A stretch of DNA of 64,000 nucleotides from Atopsyche davidsoni. Taxonomy: Eukaryota > Arthropoda > Insecta > Trichoptera > Hydrobiosidae. Shown in pieces: positions 32,870 to 45,401 of this stretch (positions are counted from its first letter, which is position 1; every line of letters begins with the position of its first letter). A program made the translations under genes and the position numbers. The stretch lies in the NCBI GenBank assembly GCA_022113835.1, contig JAILWY010000011.1, positions 4,588,001-4,652,000 of the forward strand. The letters run 5' to 3'. Below the pieces are notes generated by a model. The model worked only from the letters and a program-made list of their open reading frames with translations. It had not been told where the DNA came from and ran no database searches.

Positions 32870-35415
32870 TTATTTTTACAACATTCAAATGTTATTTTGG
32901 CCATCAGTTTATATGCATTTTGTTATGATCAAGATTACAATCAAAATTTTTGTTTTTGATCCCAAGTAATAAAGTATGCTTTATTGGAGTTTGTTAGCAT
33001 TTTGTAGATTTACTTAAATGAATATGTCAATTCACTTTCCGCCAGCTACATAAAGTTTAAATATCATTAATGTTTTTTCTTGTCATGTTTAAAAACCTTT
33101 CAGCATTTTTTTTGGCAAAAATTTAAAGACAACAAAGTTTTATTTTTAATAAAACTCATATTATTATGATTATATTTGTCACTAACCTATAATTTAGTAG
33201 TACATCTTGAATCATAACACTCGTCGCTATACAAAGCAATAAAGTTTTTTCTGGTGTGACAAACACAAAATTAATTGGTGATTCTTTTTATTTTGTGCAC
33301 ATATGTAATACAGACATTTAATGTATAAAACAATATTTATAGTAATTTTCAATATTTTTATTTAATTTTATCGCCAACCTTATTTTTATGTTTGCATTTG
33401 CAAACAGATAACCTATTTAAAAAAAAAATGCCACCATAGAAGTTTGGCAAAGCTAGTCAAAAAATAATAATTAGGAAAATCGCTAAAAATATTTATTTGA
33501 TTTGAATGAAATGATGATTTATTAAATATTTATTTAAAACATACTTTCAATGCTGTCGTTTGTGTATTTTATCGGAGAAAAATAATGTGATTCTGGTTAG
33601 GTTTACTGTACTTCGAGTAGTGGAAGGAAAGATTTATTATTAAGCTCATCATTCCCGTGCTGCGAGTTGATGACTTGTGGCTTTGCATACAATTATATTA
33701 TTAAAAATCTAACTATTTTAAAATTAAATATTTATTTAATTAAACTAAGACTTCAACGCTCATCTCACTCAGCGAATCGTGTTTTTATATACGCCTAACA
33801 AAATGACTTCAATCTTATTTTAATTCTGTTTGTTATCGCGTCATGCTTGAGTGGATTAGACTCTCTAGGTTTTTTGTTCTTGACATTTGCCTCGTACACA
33901 ACAAGGTAAATGCCGGAGACGTACCTCAGAATGCCCCATACTGCTTGCTTTCGTGTTTTTTTTTTTTTTTTTTCGGTTTCCAGTTATTACTGAGTAATTC
34001 TTCAGATTCTTACAGTGTGCTCGTTTAATCAAAATGTCTTTCACTCGTGGAAGAAACATAAAGAAATATTATTCAATTAAGTGTGTATTTGTTAATATTT
34101 TTGATTACGCGATTTATAGTATTTTCCTTAATTTATTAACATGCAATCATATTGAATTTAATTACAATGTTATTTACCGAGTTCATCAGTTGATGGATAG
34201 GATTCTAATACTAGTCTATACGGTTTGTAATCAAAATATATATTTAAGTTGTTAAAATATTTGTGATTTTATTTCAAAATTAAAATAAAAAATACAAACT
34301 ACAACTTATTATTTTAAGTAAATTTTCAAACTATTTAACAACCTTGTATGTGCATATGAAATCGAAATCAATGTTTTCACAACATGGCATTATCCAAATG
34401 TAATATCAGTTACACAACTTCGTGAAATTAAATATAAGATTATACAACATGTTTCAAGGTTATCGATTCATTCAATCGATAGATTCATTCGTGAAACGAC
34501 GAAAAAAATCCTCAATTGTTTTGTCCGTGACAGAAATAAGGTTTCAATTCCACGCGTGTCGTAAATATACTTTTTGAAGAAAACGTTTCCTTAAAACATA
34601 TCCACAACGTATATTGGCCAAAAAATGCGGATGTTTTTTGTGATCTATTAAAGTTTTTGCTGTTTTTTTTCTTTCTAATAAATGGTTCATAAATAAAACG
34701 ATTATAAATATCCTAGAATATTTATTCGATCTTACGTTCTATGAACTCTACTACCATTTTACTAATTTATATAAAATTAATATGAATTAATGCGGATCTT
34801 TTGATTTTCATATAATCGCATAGAACTTCTCATTACATTTTTACTTCAACGTATTGCAAATCGACACCGATTCTCCAGATAAATTATTTATATTTGAAGT
34901 AAACGATTGGGCATATTGATTCGCAGTGAATAGCTGGTTAAGTCCGGTTGCAACAAAAGTAATTACTGGTTAATTTTACAGTTGGTTTCCTCATATTAAG
35001 TCCCTGATACCACGCCTGTACACGTGGAATTCAACAATACTTAAAACCACTTTCATTATTTCATAACATTAGAACTTGCATATGCTTTTACTTATAGTAT
35101 AATCATCCGGTATTGCTCCGTGATAAAATTTAACCTGCACCACAAGTAGTATTACATCATGAAATATAATTTGTTTCATTTATTTGTGACAAGTAATAAT
35201 TTTTTTTTTTTAATATTTTGATGTTTAAATAGCACCAAAATATATACTAGTTTATATCAAACAAATTGTCAAATGTGGTCTTCTCTTTACATTTTCGGAG
35301 TACTCAGTTTTTTCGTTGTTTGTACATGCCCAAATAAACTACTAATTATCTGTCTCTGGAGAATTAATGTAAATCGATGTAGGACACAGTGGTATAGTAA
35401 ATTATTCTCAAATAT
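32870..35415. other. No gene seen; putative intron
   Basis: AT-rich DNA between the GC-rich exon candidate and the large coding exon. No exons, terminal repeats or RNA genes were recognised. Confidence 0.5.
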
Positions 35416-35417
35416 TA

Positions 35418-35419
35418 AA

Positions 35420-35497
<78 letters not shown>
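35418..35497. repeat. (AT)n microsatellite
   Basis: About 80 bp of AT dinucleotides, roughly 370 bp upstream of the large exon. Confidence 0.95.
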
Positions 35498-35506
<9 letters not shown>

Positions 35507-35891
35507 AAGTAAAAATACAGTTATTAATAATATATTAAAGAATAAATTACATAAATATTTAGACGCTTGTAATTATTTTTAAAATTTACAATCGCATTGA
35601 AGTGCAAAACAAACAAAGTCTGCTTTCATAGAAAATTTACTGCCTTTTTGCTTTCATGATTCGCATCTTAAATAATCTGAAAATATGGCCAACCTATTCT
35701 GGAAGCTAATATAACTTATAGACAGGTTTAATTTAAGTTGCGTGCGTAAACTGAACGGCAAAGCAAGTCTGTTAAATTTCATAAATTTTATACATAAATT
35801 ATGAGTTCTTAGTTTATTTTGGACATATTTATTTGTTTATTAATTATCACTATTTTACGCAGGCAGTAAAATAACTGAGTCACAATTCACC

Positions 35892-38800
35892 ATGGAGTTT
35901 CGTCCGCTGACCGATGACGACACTACAACCACAAAAACATCAGACCGATCACCACAACTATCACCAACACCACACGCGACATGCACCCGAGCACCAAGCC
36001 TATCATCATCACTAACACCTACACTTTACGATCCGCTATTGAATCCTGCACCTCAAGACGCATGTCTCCCCATGACATCACATGACGCATCATCAACCAC
36101 TCCATCTGCAGATTCACAATCTTCAAAACCACATCTCACATTATCTGGTGCTATTTCTCGACATTCAGCAGACTCCATGCTTTCACCACCAAAACCACAT
36201 AAAACATCAAAATCCACAGGTTCCACCTCACGCCGACAAAGTTTTTCACAACTGCTAGACGCTTCGTCATCATCTGTACCAAAACCGCATGCCATGCTGT
36301 CCAGGACTGAACCCAAAGACTTGCAACAGCCATGCTTATCGCAGCCATTGTCACCGACACAGCGCGAAAAGTTTTTAATTGCTACGGCTACACATTCACA
36401 ACAAAAATTATCACCAACTTCGGTTAAACTAAACGTGAGTTCGATCAGTCCTTCATCGGCAAGCTCACAGCCTTCAAGTTTATCACCCTGTGCTGTTATA
36501 TCTTCTACACAACCATCTCCATCGTCACCACACACAAGAATGTCAAAAAGTAGATGTATCGAGTCACGTGGAGGTATAATATGTATAACAACACCATTTA
36601 TAACTAAGACTACAAACGATGGTTCAGAACCACTCATGGTACAGAATACTGTACTTTCAGGCTTAGAATCATTAAATTTATCATCACCGTCATTGCATGA
36701 ACCATCTGTTGATTCGCGATTGCATTTGTCACCCAGATCACATACAGTTTTATTTAAAACCATATCTTCAGAAGAATTAGACGCAAAACCATCGTTTTCA
36801 GATTCACGTCAAACATGTATATCTTCACTATTATCACCCAGACCGTATACAGCATTATTCAAAACCAAATCTTCAGAACAATTAGATGCAAAAGTATCAC
36901 TGTCATATCCACAGCAATTGTATTCATCATCACCGTTATCATCTAGGTCAAACACAGCATTATTCAAACCCATATCTTCAGAAGAATTAGACGCAGCAGT
37001 AGCATTATCATATCCACAGCAATCGTATTCGTCATCGCCGTTATCATATAGGTCACTCACAGCATTGTCCAAACCTTTATCTTTAGAAGAATTAGACGCA
37101 GCAGTATCATTATCATATTTGTCATCACCGTTATCATCAAGATTAAACACAGGATTGTTCAAAGCCGTATCTTTAGAAGAATTAGACGCACAAGTAGCAT
37201 TGTCAGATCCACAGCGGTCGTATGTGGCACCCAAATCATACATGGAATTATTAAAAACAATGTCTTCAGAAGAATTAGACCCAAAAGTATCACTATCATA
37301 TCCACAGCAATCGTATTCGTCATCGCCATTATTATCTAGGTCTCACACAGCATTGTTCAAAACTATATCTTCTGAAGAATTAAATGCACAAGTATCATTA
37401 TCAGATCCACAGAGATCGTATGTGTCATCACCGCTGTCACCCAAGACATACATGGCATTATTGAAAACTATATCTTCAGATGAATTAAGCTCAAAAGTAT
37501 CATTGATAGATCTACAGCGATCATGTGCATCATCACCATTGTCTCCCAGATCAAACGCGCCATCATTCAAAACCATATCTTCAGAAGAATTAGACTCAAA
37601 AGCATCGTTTCCAGATGAACGACCGTCGTGTTTATCGCCATCATTGTTTTCCAGACCACACGTTAAATTATTCAAAGCCATATCTTCGGAAGAGTTAGAC
37701 GCAAAAATACAATTTTCAGATGCACGACCGTCATGTTTATTGCCACCGTTAGCACCTAAACCACACGTAAAATTATTTAAAACTATATCTGCAGAAAAAT
37801 CACTCGAGGCAATATCACCATCAGACACTCAAAAATCACATTTATCACCATCTTTGATACCAAAGCCGCTGGCTATGTTATCACAAACTGCATCTCTAGA
37901 CTCACAACTGCCATGCCCATCACCAACATTCTCACCTAATCAACACGCGACACTTTCAACAACTACATGTTTAGATTCGCAACCTCTAACTTTATCACCA
38001 CCGTTGTTACCAACACCACACATAAAAGCAACCGACACGTCACCTGTAGACTCATCGTCACAATCAAGTTTGTACGTTAATGTATTTCAAACTTCACCTA
38101 ATACACTGAAGCCTCCTAGCTTTCCACCATTTTTACCAAAATCACGCATGCCACCATCAAACATCTCACCTTCTCATTCACAACCATCAGATCTATCGCC
38201 CCTAAAATTTCCACCACCTCCATTATCACATACTGTATCTCCATTCTCACCACCATCGTCGCCTAAACAACACGCGATATTTTCAACAACTAAACGTGTA
38301 TATTCACAACCTCTTTCTTTATCACCGCCGTCGTTACCAAGACCAAATAGAAAACTAATAAACACTTCACCGTTGAACTCATCATCATTATTCCCAAGTT
38401 CACCTATTGATAAATCTAAAATTTCACCTAATACGTTGCAACTCCCGAGTAACCAACCGTTTTTACCAAAATCGCGTATGCCGCCGTGGAACACCGACCC
38501 TCCTGGTTCACAACCATCAAATCAATCACCACCATTGTCACCTAAACAACACACGACACTTTCAACAACTAATCGTGTAGGTTCACAACCTCTTTCTTTA
38601 TCACCACCGTCTTTACCAAGACCAAATACAAAAAACACTTCGCCTGTAGACTCGTTGTCACCATTCCCAAGTTCACCCACTAAGAAATCTCAGACTTCAC
38701 CTAATACATTGCAACTCCCGAGTAACCAACCATTTTTACCAAAATCGCGTATGCCACCGTGTAACACCGCCCCTCCTGGTTCACAACCATCAAATCAGTC

Positions 38801-40112
38801 ACCACCATTGTCACCTAAACAACACGCGACACTTTCAACAACCAATCGCGAAGGTTCACAATATCTATCTTTATCACCACCGTGGTTACCAAGACCAAAT
38901 AGAAAACTAATAAACACTTCGCCCGTAGACTCGTCACCATTCCCAAGTTCACCCACTAAGAAATCTCAGACTTCACCTAATACATTGCAACTTCCGAGTA
39001 ACCCACCATTTTTACCAAAATCACGCATGCCACCATCGAACACCGCACCTGTTGGCTCACAACCTTCAATTCTATCACCACCAAAATTCCCCTCACCTCC
39101 ACCCAGACCGACGAAGCCAATCCCGTCATTTACATCACCGATTGCTAAGCAAGCATCTCGATTGTCTACCTCACCGCCAAAAATACCACCACGTCCTATT
39201 TTAGACCCCGAATCTCCTCCGATGCCTCCACCGCATCCACTGGTTCGCAAAATGGAAGCATGGTCTAGATTAGCCATCGCTGACCTTGAATCCCCAGATT
39301 CAAACGCTCCCTTGATACCACCGAGGTCACAGAATACACCCAAGCTGATCAAAAATTTTACAACTACGAATTCTCCGGAGAACCGACCAGCGCCTCCGCT
39401 GAACATGGCGAAAGGATATATATCTCCCGCCTCAGAACACGGCCTCAAGATGTTGCTTCCCTTACCGCCATCTTCGCTGCTGCTGCGCAGATCGTATTCA
39501 TTGCCTTTCGTCCAAATCAAACCGCCAGCTTTGCCGATCCCTCCGCCACTCCGGCGTCTGGACGCACCTTCCCTGTCCCCGGCGCAGATCAGGAGCAAGT
39601 CGCCGCCCTTGCCGCCGCGCCCAACCCCACCTCCCACCCCCATATCCCCCTTGCCCCTGACACCACACCACCCTACATCACCGTTTCTCAAGGGCAAATC
39701 GAAGCTCGCTTTCGAAACACCGTGCACCAGAGAAGAGCTCGGCTCGCTCGCTTTGGTGCCTCCCTCTTCGTCGCCCTCGCCGACAATGGCGCGTAGAGAA
39801 ACATGTTCAAACATCTATCAGACAGAGCTGAGATTCTTTAAGGATAGTCCTTCATCAAAGTCTAAACACACGGCAGCTCTGCATCTTGACACGCCGATGC
39901 AGTCGAAACCGAGTTCCCCTGAAGATCACGTGACTTCTCCGCCGAAGCCTGCTCGGCTGGTGAGGTCCTCGTCGCCGGCGACCGCCGATCTGATATCCTC
40001 CGCGTACACCCTGTCCCCACTGTCTCAGAGGACCCTCACTCTAATAAAGCAACGCCAGCAGCACAACCAGAACCTCGAGAAGTGGAAGAAGTTTGACGAA
40101 CACAGTTTTTGA
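35892..40112 (+). CDS. Large Ser/Pro-rich repetitive, probably disordered protein, unknown function
   Basis: One open frame of 1406 codons in an AT-rich region full of stops elsewhere. The start at 35892 has ideal context (ACCATGG). The frame is also open upstream to an acceptor-like TTTTACGCAG at 35862, so it may be the last exon of a spliced gene (see 13319-13343 and 32507-32738). Residues about 280-650 hold eleven copies of a unit of about 35 residues around LFKTISSEELDAKVSLS. Residues about 735-1060 hold three to four copies of a unit of about 90 residues with TLQLPSNQPFLPKSRMPP, SPPLSPKQH and LSLSPPSLPRPN. The C-terminal third is rich in PPRP/PPLP stretches that could bind SH3 or WW domains, and ends QRQQHNQNLEKWKKF, a short charged tail. 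No signal peptide, membrane segment or known domain was seen. Codon use is strongly biased to TCA, CCA and ACA. It could be a cytoskeletal or scaffold protein, but that is only a guess. Confidence 0.75.
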   Translation: MEFRPLTDDDTTTTKTSDRSPQLSPTPHATCTRAPSLSSSLTPTLYDPLLNPAPQDACLPMTSHDASSTTPSADSQSSKPHLTLSGAISRHSADSMLSPPKPHKTSKSTGSTSRRQSFSQLLDASSSSVPKPHAMLSRTEPKDLQQPCLSQPLSPTQREKFLIATATHSQQKLSPTSVKLNVSSISPSSASSQPSSLSPCAVISSTQPSPSSPHTRMSKSRCIESRGGIICITTPFITKTTNDGSEPLMVQNTVLSGLESLNLSSPSLHEPSVDSRLHLSPRSHTVLFKTISSEELDAKPSFSDSRQTCISSLLSPRPYTALFKTKSSEQLDAKVSLSYPQQLYSSSPLSSRSNTALFKPISSEELDAAVALSYPQQSYSSSPLSYRSLTALSKPLSLEELDAAVSLSYLSSPLSSRLNTGLFKAVSLEELDAQVALSDPQRSYVAPKSYMELLKTMSSEELDPKVSLSYPQQSYSSSPLLSRSHTALFKTISSEELNAQVSLSDPQRSYVSSPLSPKTYMALLKTISSDELSSKVSLIDLQRSCASSPLSPRSNAPSFKTISSEELDSKASFPDERPSCLSPSLFSRPHVKLFKAISSEELDAKIQFSDARPSCLLPPLAPKPHVKLFKTISAEKSLEAISPSDTQKSHLSPSLIPKPLAMLSQTASLDSQLPCPSPTFSPNQHATLSTTTCLDSQPLTLSPPLLPTPHIKATDTSPVDSSSQSSLYVNVFQTSPNTLKPPSFPPFLPKSRMPPSNISPSHSQPSDLSPLKFPPPPLSHTVSPFSPPSSPKQHAIFSTTKRVYSQPLSLSPPSLPRPNRKLINTSPLNSSSLFPSSPIDKSKISPNTLQLPSNQPFLPKSRMPPWNTDPPGSQPSNQSPPLSPKQHTTLSTTNRVGSQPLSLSPPSLPRPNTKNTSPVDSLSPFPSSPTKKSQTSPNTLQLPSNQPFLPKSRMPPCNTAPPGSQPSNQSPPLSPKQHATLSTTNREGSQYLSLSPPWLPRPNRKLINTSPVDSSPFPSSPTKKSQTSPNTLQLPSNPPFLPKSRMPPSNTAPVGSQPSILSPPKFPSPPPRPTKPIPSFTSPIAKQASRLSTSPPKIPPRPILDPESPPMPPPHPLVRKMEAWSRLAIADLESPDSNAPLIPPRSQNTPKLIKNFTTTNSPENRPAPPLNMAKGYISPASEHGLKMLLPLPPSSLLLRRSYSLPFVQIKPPALPIPPPLRRLDAPSLSPAQIRSKSPPLPPRPTPPPTPISPLPLTPHHPTSPFLKGKSKLAFETPCTREELGSLALVPPSSSPSPTMARRETCSNIYQTELRFFKDSPSSKSKHTAALHLDTPMQSKPSSPEDHVTSPPKPARLVRSSSPATADLISSAYTLSPLSQRTLTLIKQRQQHNQNLEKWKKFDEHSF

Positions 40113-42350
40113 TAATACACCTATATGCTGATGAGACCACGTACAAGCTGAGTGAGATGGTGCATCTCTTTTATATCTAGCCCATTTTGGTGATACATAC
40201 ACATAACCTTTAGAGAACTATACCTGAATGATATTCTATGCGTCGATATAAAAATATATCACATCATCATCCCACACGGCCCCTATTCCTAAGATCAACC
40301 GCAAAGTTATTTTATTTTTAATTTGCTGACTACCTCTGACAAGATTTTTCGTCGAGAATTTATAAATTCTGAATGTACTAGTTTTAATTATTCTCATATT
40401 TATAGCTAATGTTTTTTTTATATTTGATTATTGTACGTTTATTTTGAAAAAAATATGCATATTATTTATCTTTTATACTTTCATATATATATTGTGATTT
40501 AATGTGTTTTATTTATATAACTATCAAACGGGACCTAATTTATAGCTCATGGTATAGACCTAAGCAAAACTGGGAAAAAAAATATTTTACTAAATATATA
40601 TAGTATGCCTTATTGTATTTGAATATTTAATATTTTTGCATGAATATAATTTTGTTTGACTTGTAAATTTATTGTGTTTTAAGTTCGTTTTATCCATGTT
40701 TTTTATTTGTACTGAAGGTTTGCTTTTCGGAAACCATATTTTATCATACTAATATTTACCTTAAAATTCAAATATTTGTGAATCTTTACTAAACTGGCTT
40801 TGAATACTGATTAGTGTCTTGCCATGCCAATGACTGAGTGATTGGAATGAACTATCCACGCACATTCTCGAACTTCGACTGAACATGCGCTGCAGACAGC
40901 CGGTGAACGAGGGCGGTCACAACAGACAACCTTGTTCACCGTGAAATTAATATTTGCATGGCTCAATTGATTGTAATAAATTTCATTAACCTTGTTTTAT
41001 TTATATTTGTATATCATTTTCAAGTATTAACGATTGTATTTTTTTTACAAAATATGTTTATTTATTTTATAATTTACTGTATAAAAATTATATAAAACGC
41101 ATGAATAATATCATTCAAAAGAAAAATGACCAATTTTTGACATAATATTTTTTTTTTTTCAATTCCATAGTTCCGTGATGTTTTTATAGTTAAAAACATT
41201 TTATTATTGCATTGTTAATTAAAAAACAAAAAAATTAATAATTGTGTAAATTCAGAGGAAAAAAAAATTTATGCTCTGAAAATAATTATATTTAATATAC
41301 AGGAAAGAGAAATAAATATTTTTTATGTTTCGGTTGACTTATTTCTCATAAAAAAAAACACTATTTTGTTATGTATTTGTTTGTATATTATTTTATAAAT
41401 TGTATTTATTTTTCAGTAAATATAAAACAATGCAATAAACACAAAGTAATTTCTTATTGTTGACACATTGTAAAGCCCATAAACTTTTTAGCGTAAATAA
41501 TATCTCATATTAATAACAAAAATAATAAAAACTACTTGCATAACCGCTATGAAGCTAGAAAATGGTATTAAATCAGTACTTATTTTAATTTAATATTAAT
41601 TAATTAATTATTTTTCACACTAACTTATCTTATAAGCAAACTTTCTTTCTGCCGCTTTCTTTCATAAAAAACCAATTAAGTAAATGTTTTTATTTTGAAT
41701 CCAGTATTAATTTTAAAAAAATACTTTACTTACATTTTCAATATGATTTCATACAAATCACAAGTATTTTAAAATTACTGCTTTTATTCATTGTTCATAC
41801 AATAGAGCTAAAATATACGAGCTCAACAAACGCTTATCAATAATTTATTACAGAAAAATAGCAAGACTTATTATAGAATCAAATCTAACAGTTATACTAC
41901 AAGTATTTTACAATTACTACTTTTATTCATAAAACGATAAATATAAATAATATGAGAGCTTGTTTTAAGCTGACATATACGAATTGCTATTTACTAATTA
42001 GTTTGTTTGATATGATTATTTATTATTTAGAGACGTTATTCACCAAACTAAAGAGCCATCAAATATATGGTCTCAAATTTTTTTTAATTTCTGTCCAATT
42101 TTTTTTCCGATACGATTAATTATGAGCCAAAAAAAAATTCAGTGTACGCTTTATTTTAACAGGGATTTATTTTTAAGACGTATTTTGAAATGTATCGATT
42201 TCTTGCCAGTAGGACATAGAATTATATATAGATAGAAGATGTAAGCAAACTGTTTGTTTATATTGTTTTTTTACACGGCCATGACACTTCAGGTCGACGA
42301 AACAATATATTTTACGACCAATTACACACAAGCAACGAGTGCTATTACAG
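40113..42350 (+). other. Probable 3' UTR and AT-rich flank
   Basis: After the stop at 40112 the sequence is AT-rich and non-coding. An AATAAA at 40975-40980 is a candidate polyadenylation signal giving a 3' UTR of about 0.9 kb; other AATAAA sites follow after 41400. No other gene was seen. Confidence 0.4.
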
Positions 42351-42516
42351 TAAAGCCGCCTACACACGTATCGACACGTACAACCGATTTGCAATTACCC
42401 AATAGCCTCTTTATACTTTGAGTGATTTTTTTTGTATGGATTAGCCAAACGCAAAAATGACACTATTGGGTAATTACCATCCAGCCAGGTGTGTCGCAGC
42501 GTGTGTAGGAGGCTTA
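42351..42516. mobile_element. Foldback MITE with CCTACACACG ends
   Basis: Imperfect inverted ends (CGCCTACACACG at 42356 and CGTGTGTAGGAGGCTTA ending 42516) enclose a second inverted pair, CAATTACCCAATAG and CTATTGGGTAATTA. 166 bp, non-coding. A related end (ACGTGTGTAGTTGGCTTTAC) lies at 44551-44570, and another copy near 48338-48650. Confidence 0.65.
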
Positions 42517-43657
42517 ACCTTTTTTATATACCCTTATCGTTAATTTGTGCTAAAACCCAATGTGATTTGCGGAAAATATTTCAGACGGGCAAAGTTCCAG
42601 GAGTGAGTTCTTTGATCTTTGCGGTAAAAAAAACTCATTTGTATGCATATTTTTTAAATATACAGATTAGCGGCAAATGCTTGATTTTTTTATTTTTACT
42701 AAATCACAAACAAGAAAACTGTATAAAATTTTTAAATGTGAATAATTTATAGTATATTCAATTTATTAAAAAAATATATTAAAATCATGAGGTAAATTAT
42801 AATATTTTCAATATTATCATTTATGATAATGGTTTCATTTTTCTATGAATATTAGAAACAATATTAATTAAACTTTCGGTGATCGGTTCATATCATAGTT
42901 TTATGACATAAGTGGGAAACAAAATATAATTAAAATGAAAAGTTTTATACATCGTTTCGATCTTAGCTTCATTGTTTATATTTTTCCAAATGCAATTAAA
43001 AATAATTATTTTGTACGCCTTTAAAAAGTATCAATATGCATTTAATATTGGGTTTGTGAAATCTAAAGTGATCGAGGTTTTCCCGAGACTCGCGTAGTAA
43101 AAAAGTAAACACCAACTTGCACAAGTGGTCAGTAGGTTTTTTTTTTTTTTTGTTGACCCAGTATTTAGCATTTCGTGAGGGACGCACACGTGTGCAATGT
43201 TGGATAAATATTCTACTGGCATAAAAAATTCTCAAAAATATTTCATACTCAATAAAACTACGCATGCAGTGCTTGAGCAATCGATTCACGCATGAAACGA
43301 CATGAAAATATTTTTTTGCTAATTTTTAACTGCGTTTCGAGCCAAAAAATTTATGCGTATTTAGCAACCGCGGTACATCGATTCTGAATTTGTATATAAC
43401 GAAGACATTAAAAATATTTATATGCATTAACAAGGCTAAAAATTGTTTAATATAGTGTAAAATAGATGTTTCGTTCAATTATAGTGGCTGTGGAAGACTT
43501 AGAGGTGTGGTTTTAATTTTCACCTGTGTTACAAAAAAATATTTAGGATTTTTTTATTTGTGAATTACCTCAGTATAATTATATTCAAACCCACTGTTTA
43601 ATCATATGATTAAACTCACTGTTTAATTTTGTATAATAAAAATTAATTAATAATAGT

Positions 43658-43709
43658 ATTTAAGTGTTATATCTCTTGAGCATAGGCTCAAGAGATATAA
43701 CACTTAAAT
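43658..43709. repeat. Perfect 24-bp-arm palindrome
   Basis: Arms 43658-43681 and 43686-43709 are exact reverse complements with the 4-base loop ATAG. The left arm starts ATTTAAGTGTTATATCTC. It directly precedes a LINE fragment. Confidence 0.9.
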
Positions 43710-44000
43710 CTCGCTTATGTCGTCTCATCTCTCATTTATGGTGTTGAAGCTTGGACGCTCAAGACAGTTACCATGCAAAAAATTGAGTCGGCAGAAATGT
43801 GGTTATATAAGAGAATCCTTCTATTTGGAAGGTCTCCTATTTTGGCCACATTTTTTGCAGCAGTAAATATAGCATCCCCCAGCTGATTGTACAAGGATAA
43901 ATCGAAGGAAAAAGGACCATTGGAAGGAGGAAGTTTAGTGCGGCTGAATTAGAAATAAATAGTCACCAAGCTTCTTAGATGAAAGTACCAGAAGAAGAAG
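43710..44000 (+). mobile_element. LINE reverse-transcriptase 3'-end fragment, copy 1
   Basis: A conceptual reading contains LYGVEAWTLKT, then EMWLYKRIL, the conserved motif just after the RT domain of non-LTR elements (LYG-E-WTL..., MW-YRRIL). It is interrupted and lacks the rest of the ORF. The same motif recurs at 53820 and 59590. Confidence 0.75.
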
Positions 44001-44141
44001 CCAAAATTAAACTAAAATCTACAGTATATTATGCAGTGAATTTACCCATTGTACAATTTTGAAACCCAGCAAGTAATTGCATGTTTTTTAAGTATTTTTT
44101 TAGAGTCTAGATAAGTCAAATGAAGATTGTGTGTGTACTGT

Positions 44142-44575
44142 TTATTTATAAACAAGTTTAATTGAAGATGCAAGTGATTCGTGTTGCATTACTGTAATTT
44201 GATAATGGGCACCGCGGCGTGTCTCAATTGCGAACAATGTTACGGATATGTAGGTCGTCTTGCAAACTAATCCATCGGAATTTACGTAAAAACTCACTTT
44301 ATGGATATAACACTTTCTCTTCGGTTTGTAAGTAATCACGCCTGTATGCACATTGGCGTAAGCAGTATCGGTGTCTCTGTATCGTGTGCTCTGCACTGTG
44401 CTTATCGCATTTTCTCTGAAGATTTCGGAGACACGAACGTAACTACTTGCCATCATCCACGTTGCTTTGTTTACATAGGCATACCTATAAAATACACCTA
44501 AAATATAATACACTATTGGCTGATTGCAAAACGGTCGCATGACGTGTCGTAACGTGTGTAGTTGGCTTTACGATC
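44142..44575. other. Probable MITE-derived stretch with a long minus-strand reading frame
   Basis: A 132-codon open frame (44142-44540, minus) has no recognisable domain. Its 5' edge overlaps the foldback-MITE end at 44551-44570 of the 42351 family, so it is more likely non-coding element DNA than a gene. Confidence 0.35.
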
Positions 44576-45401
44576 AGCTGCATATAAAATCTCTACTTTA
44601 TGCCTGTATGATCACCCCAACGTTTGTGTAGCAGCCATTTATTGTACTCCATTCCAAGACCTGAAATACACACGCACCAAAATACAACATGTGTTGTAAA
44701 GTACACTTAACAAATAATAATAATAATAAGCTTACAAATTGTTAGCTGAAATCACCTTGAAATCAATCATATGACCACCGTCAAGGGGTTTTTGGACACG
44801 TGACTGAAAAAATAACAAACCTGTAGCCCTAAAAAAACCTGTTCTGGTTTTTTGGATAACAACTTTTTTTTTTGTACATCTCTATTTTAAGCTTATTCGA
44901 GTCCAAAAAGATTGGTTTTTTTTAGACGCAAACACACTCAGTTATGACTGCTGCTTGCTCGAAATAATTTTTCCAAAAACATGTATTTGTATTTATAAAT
45001 AAAAATTCATAAGGCTTCAATGGAATATATCATATATATATATATTTTATTTATTTCACCCACACAACAAAAATATCGTAATAGGTTTCTCTCTGAATAT
45101 TAATGCAAAACTGCATTTTGCATAAACACACGCATTATGCATTTATTTGTACATATAACCGTATCTTTATTAGCCTCGAAACGTATATTAATAATAATAT
45201 TAATTTAAGTCTGTAACTAAATTTTGGAATAGTATATATATATTTTTCTTTTTAAATCCAAGTAGTAATATTGCTGACTTGTCTCAGTTATTTTATCCAC
45301 CAGAGAAATGTAAGTCAGAATTTCATTGATTTTAATTTTTTTATATAAAATATTAACTATCGCTTTATCATTTTTTTTTCAGAAGCACGTAGAAGTCCAT
45401 C

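Noticed and set aside
36053..39814. Long minus-strand reading frames of up to 282 codons opposite the Ser/Pro-rich exon
   Set aside because: They mirror the repetitive TCA/CCA/ACA codons of the plus-strand gene, have no splice context or domain, and are shadows.
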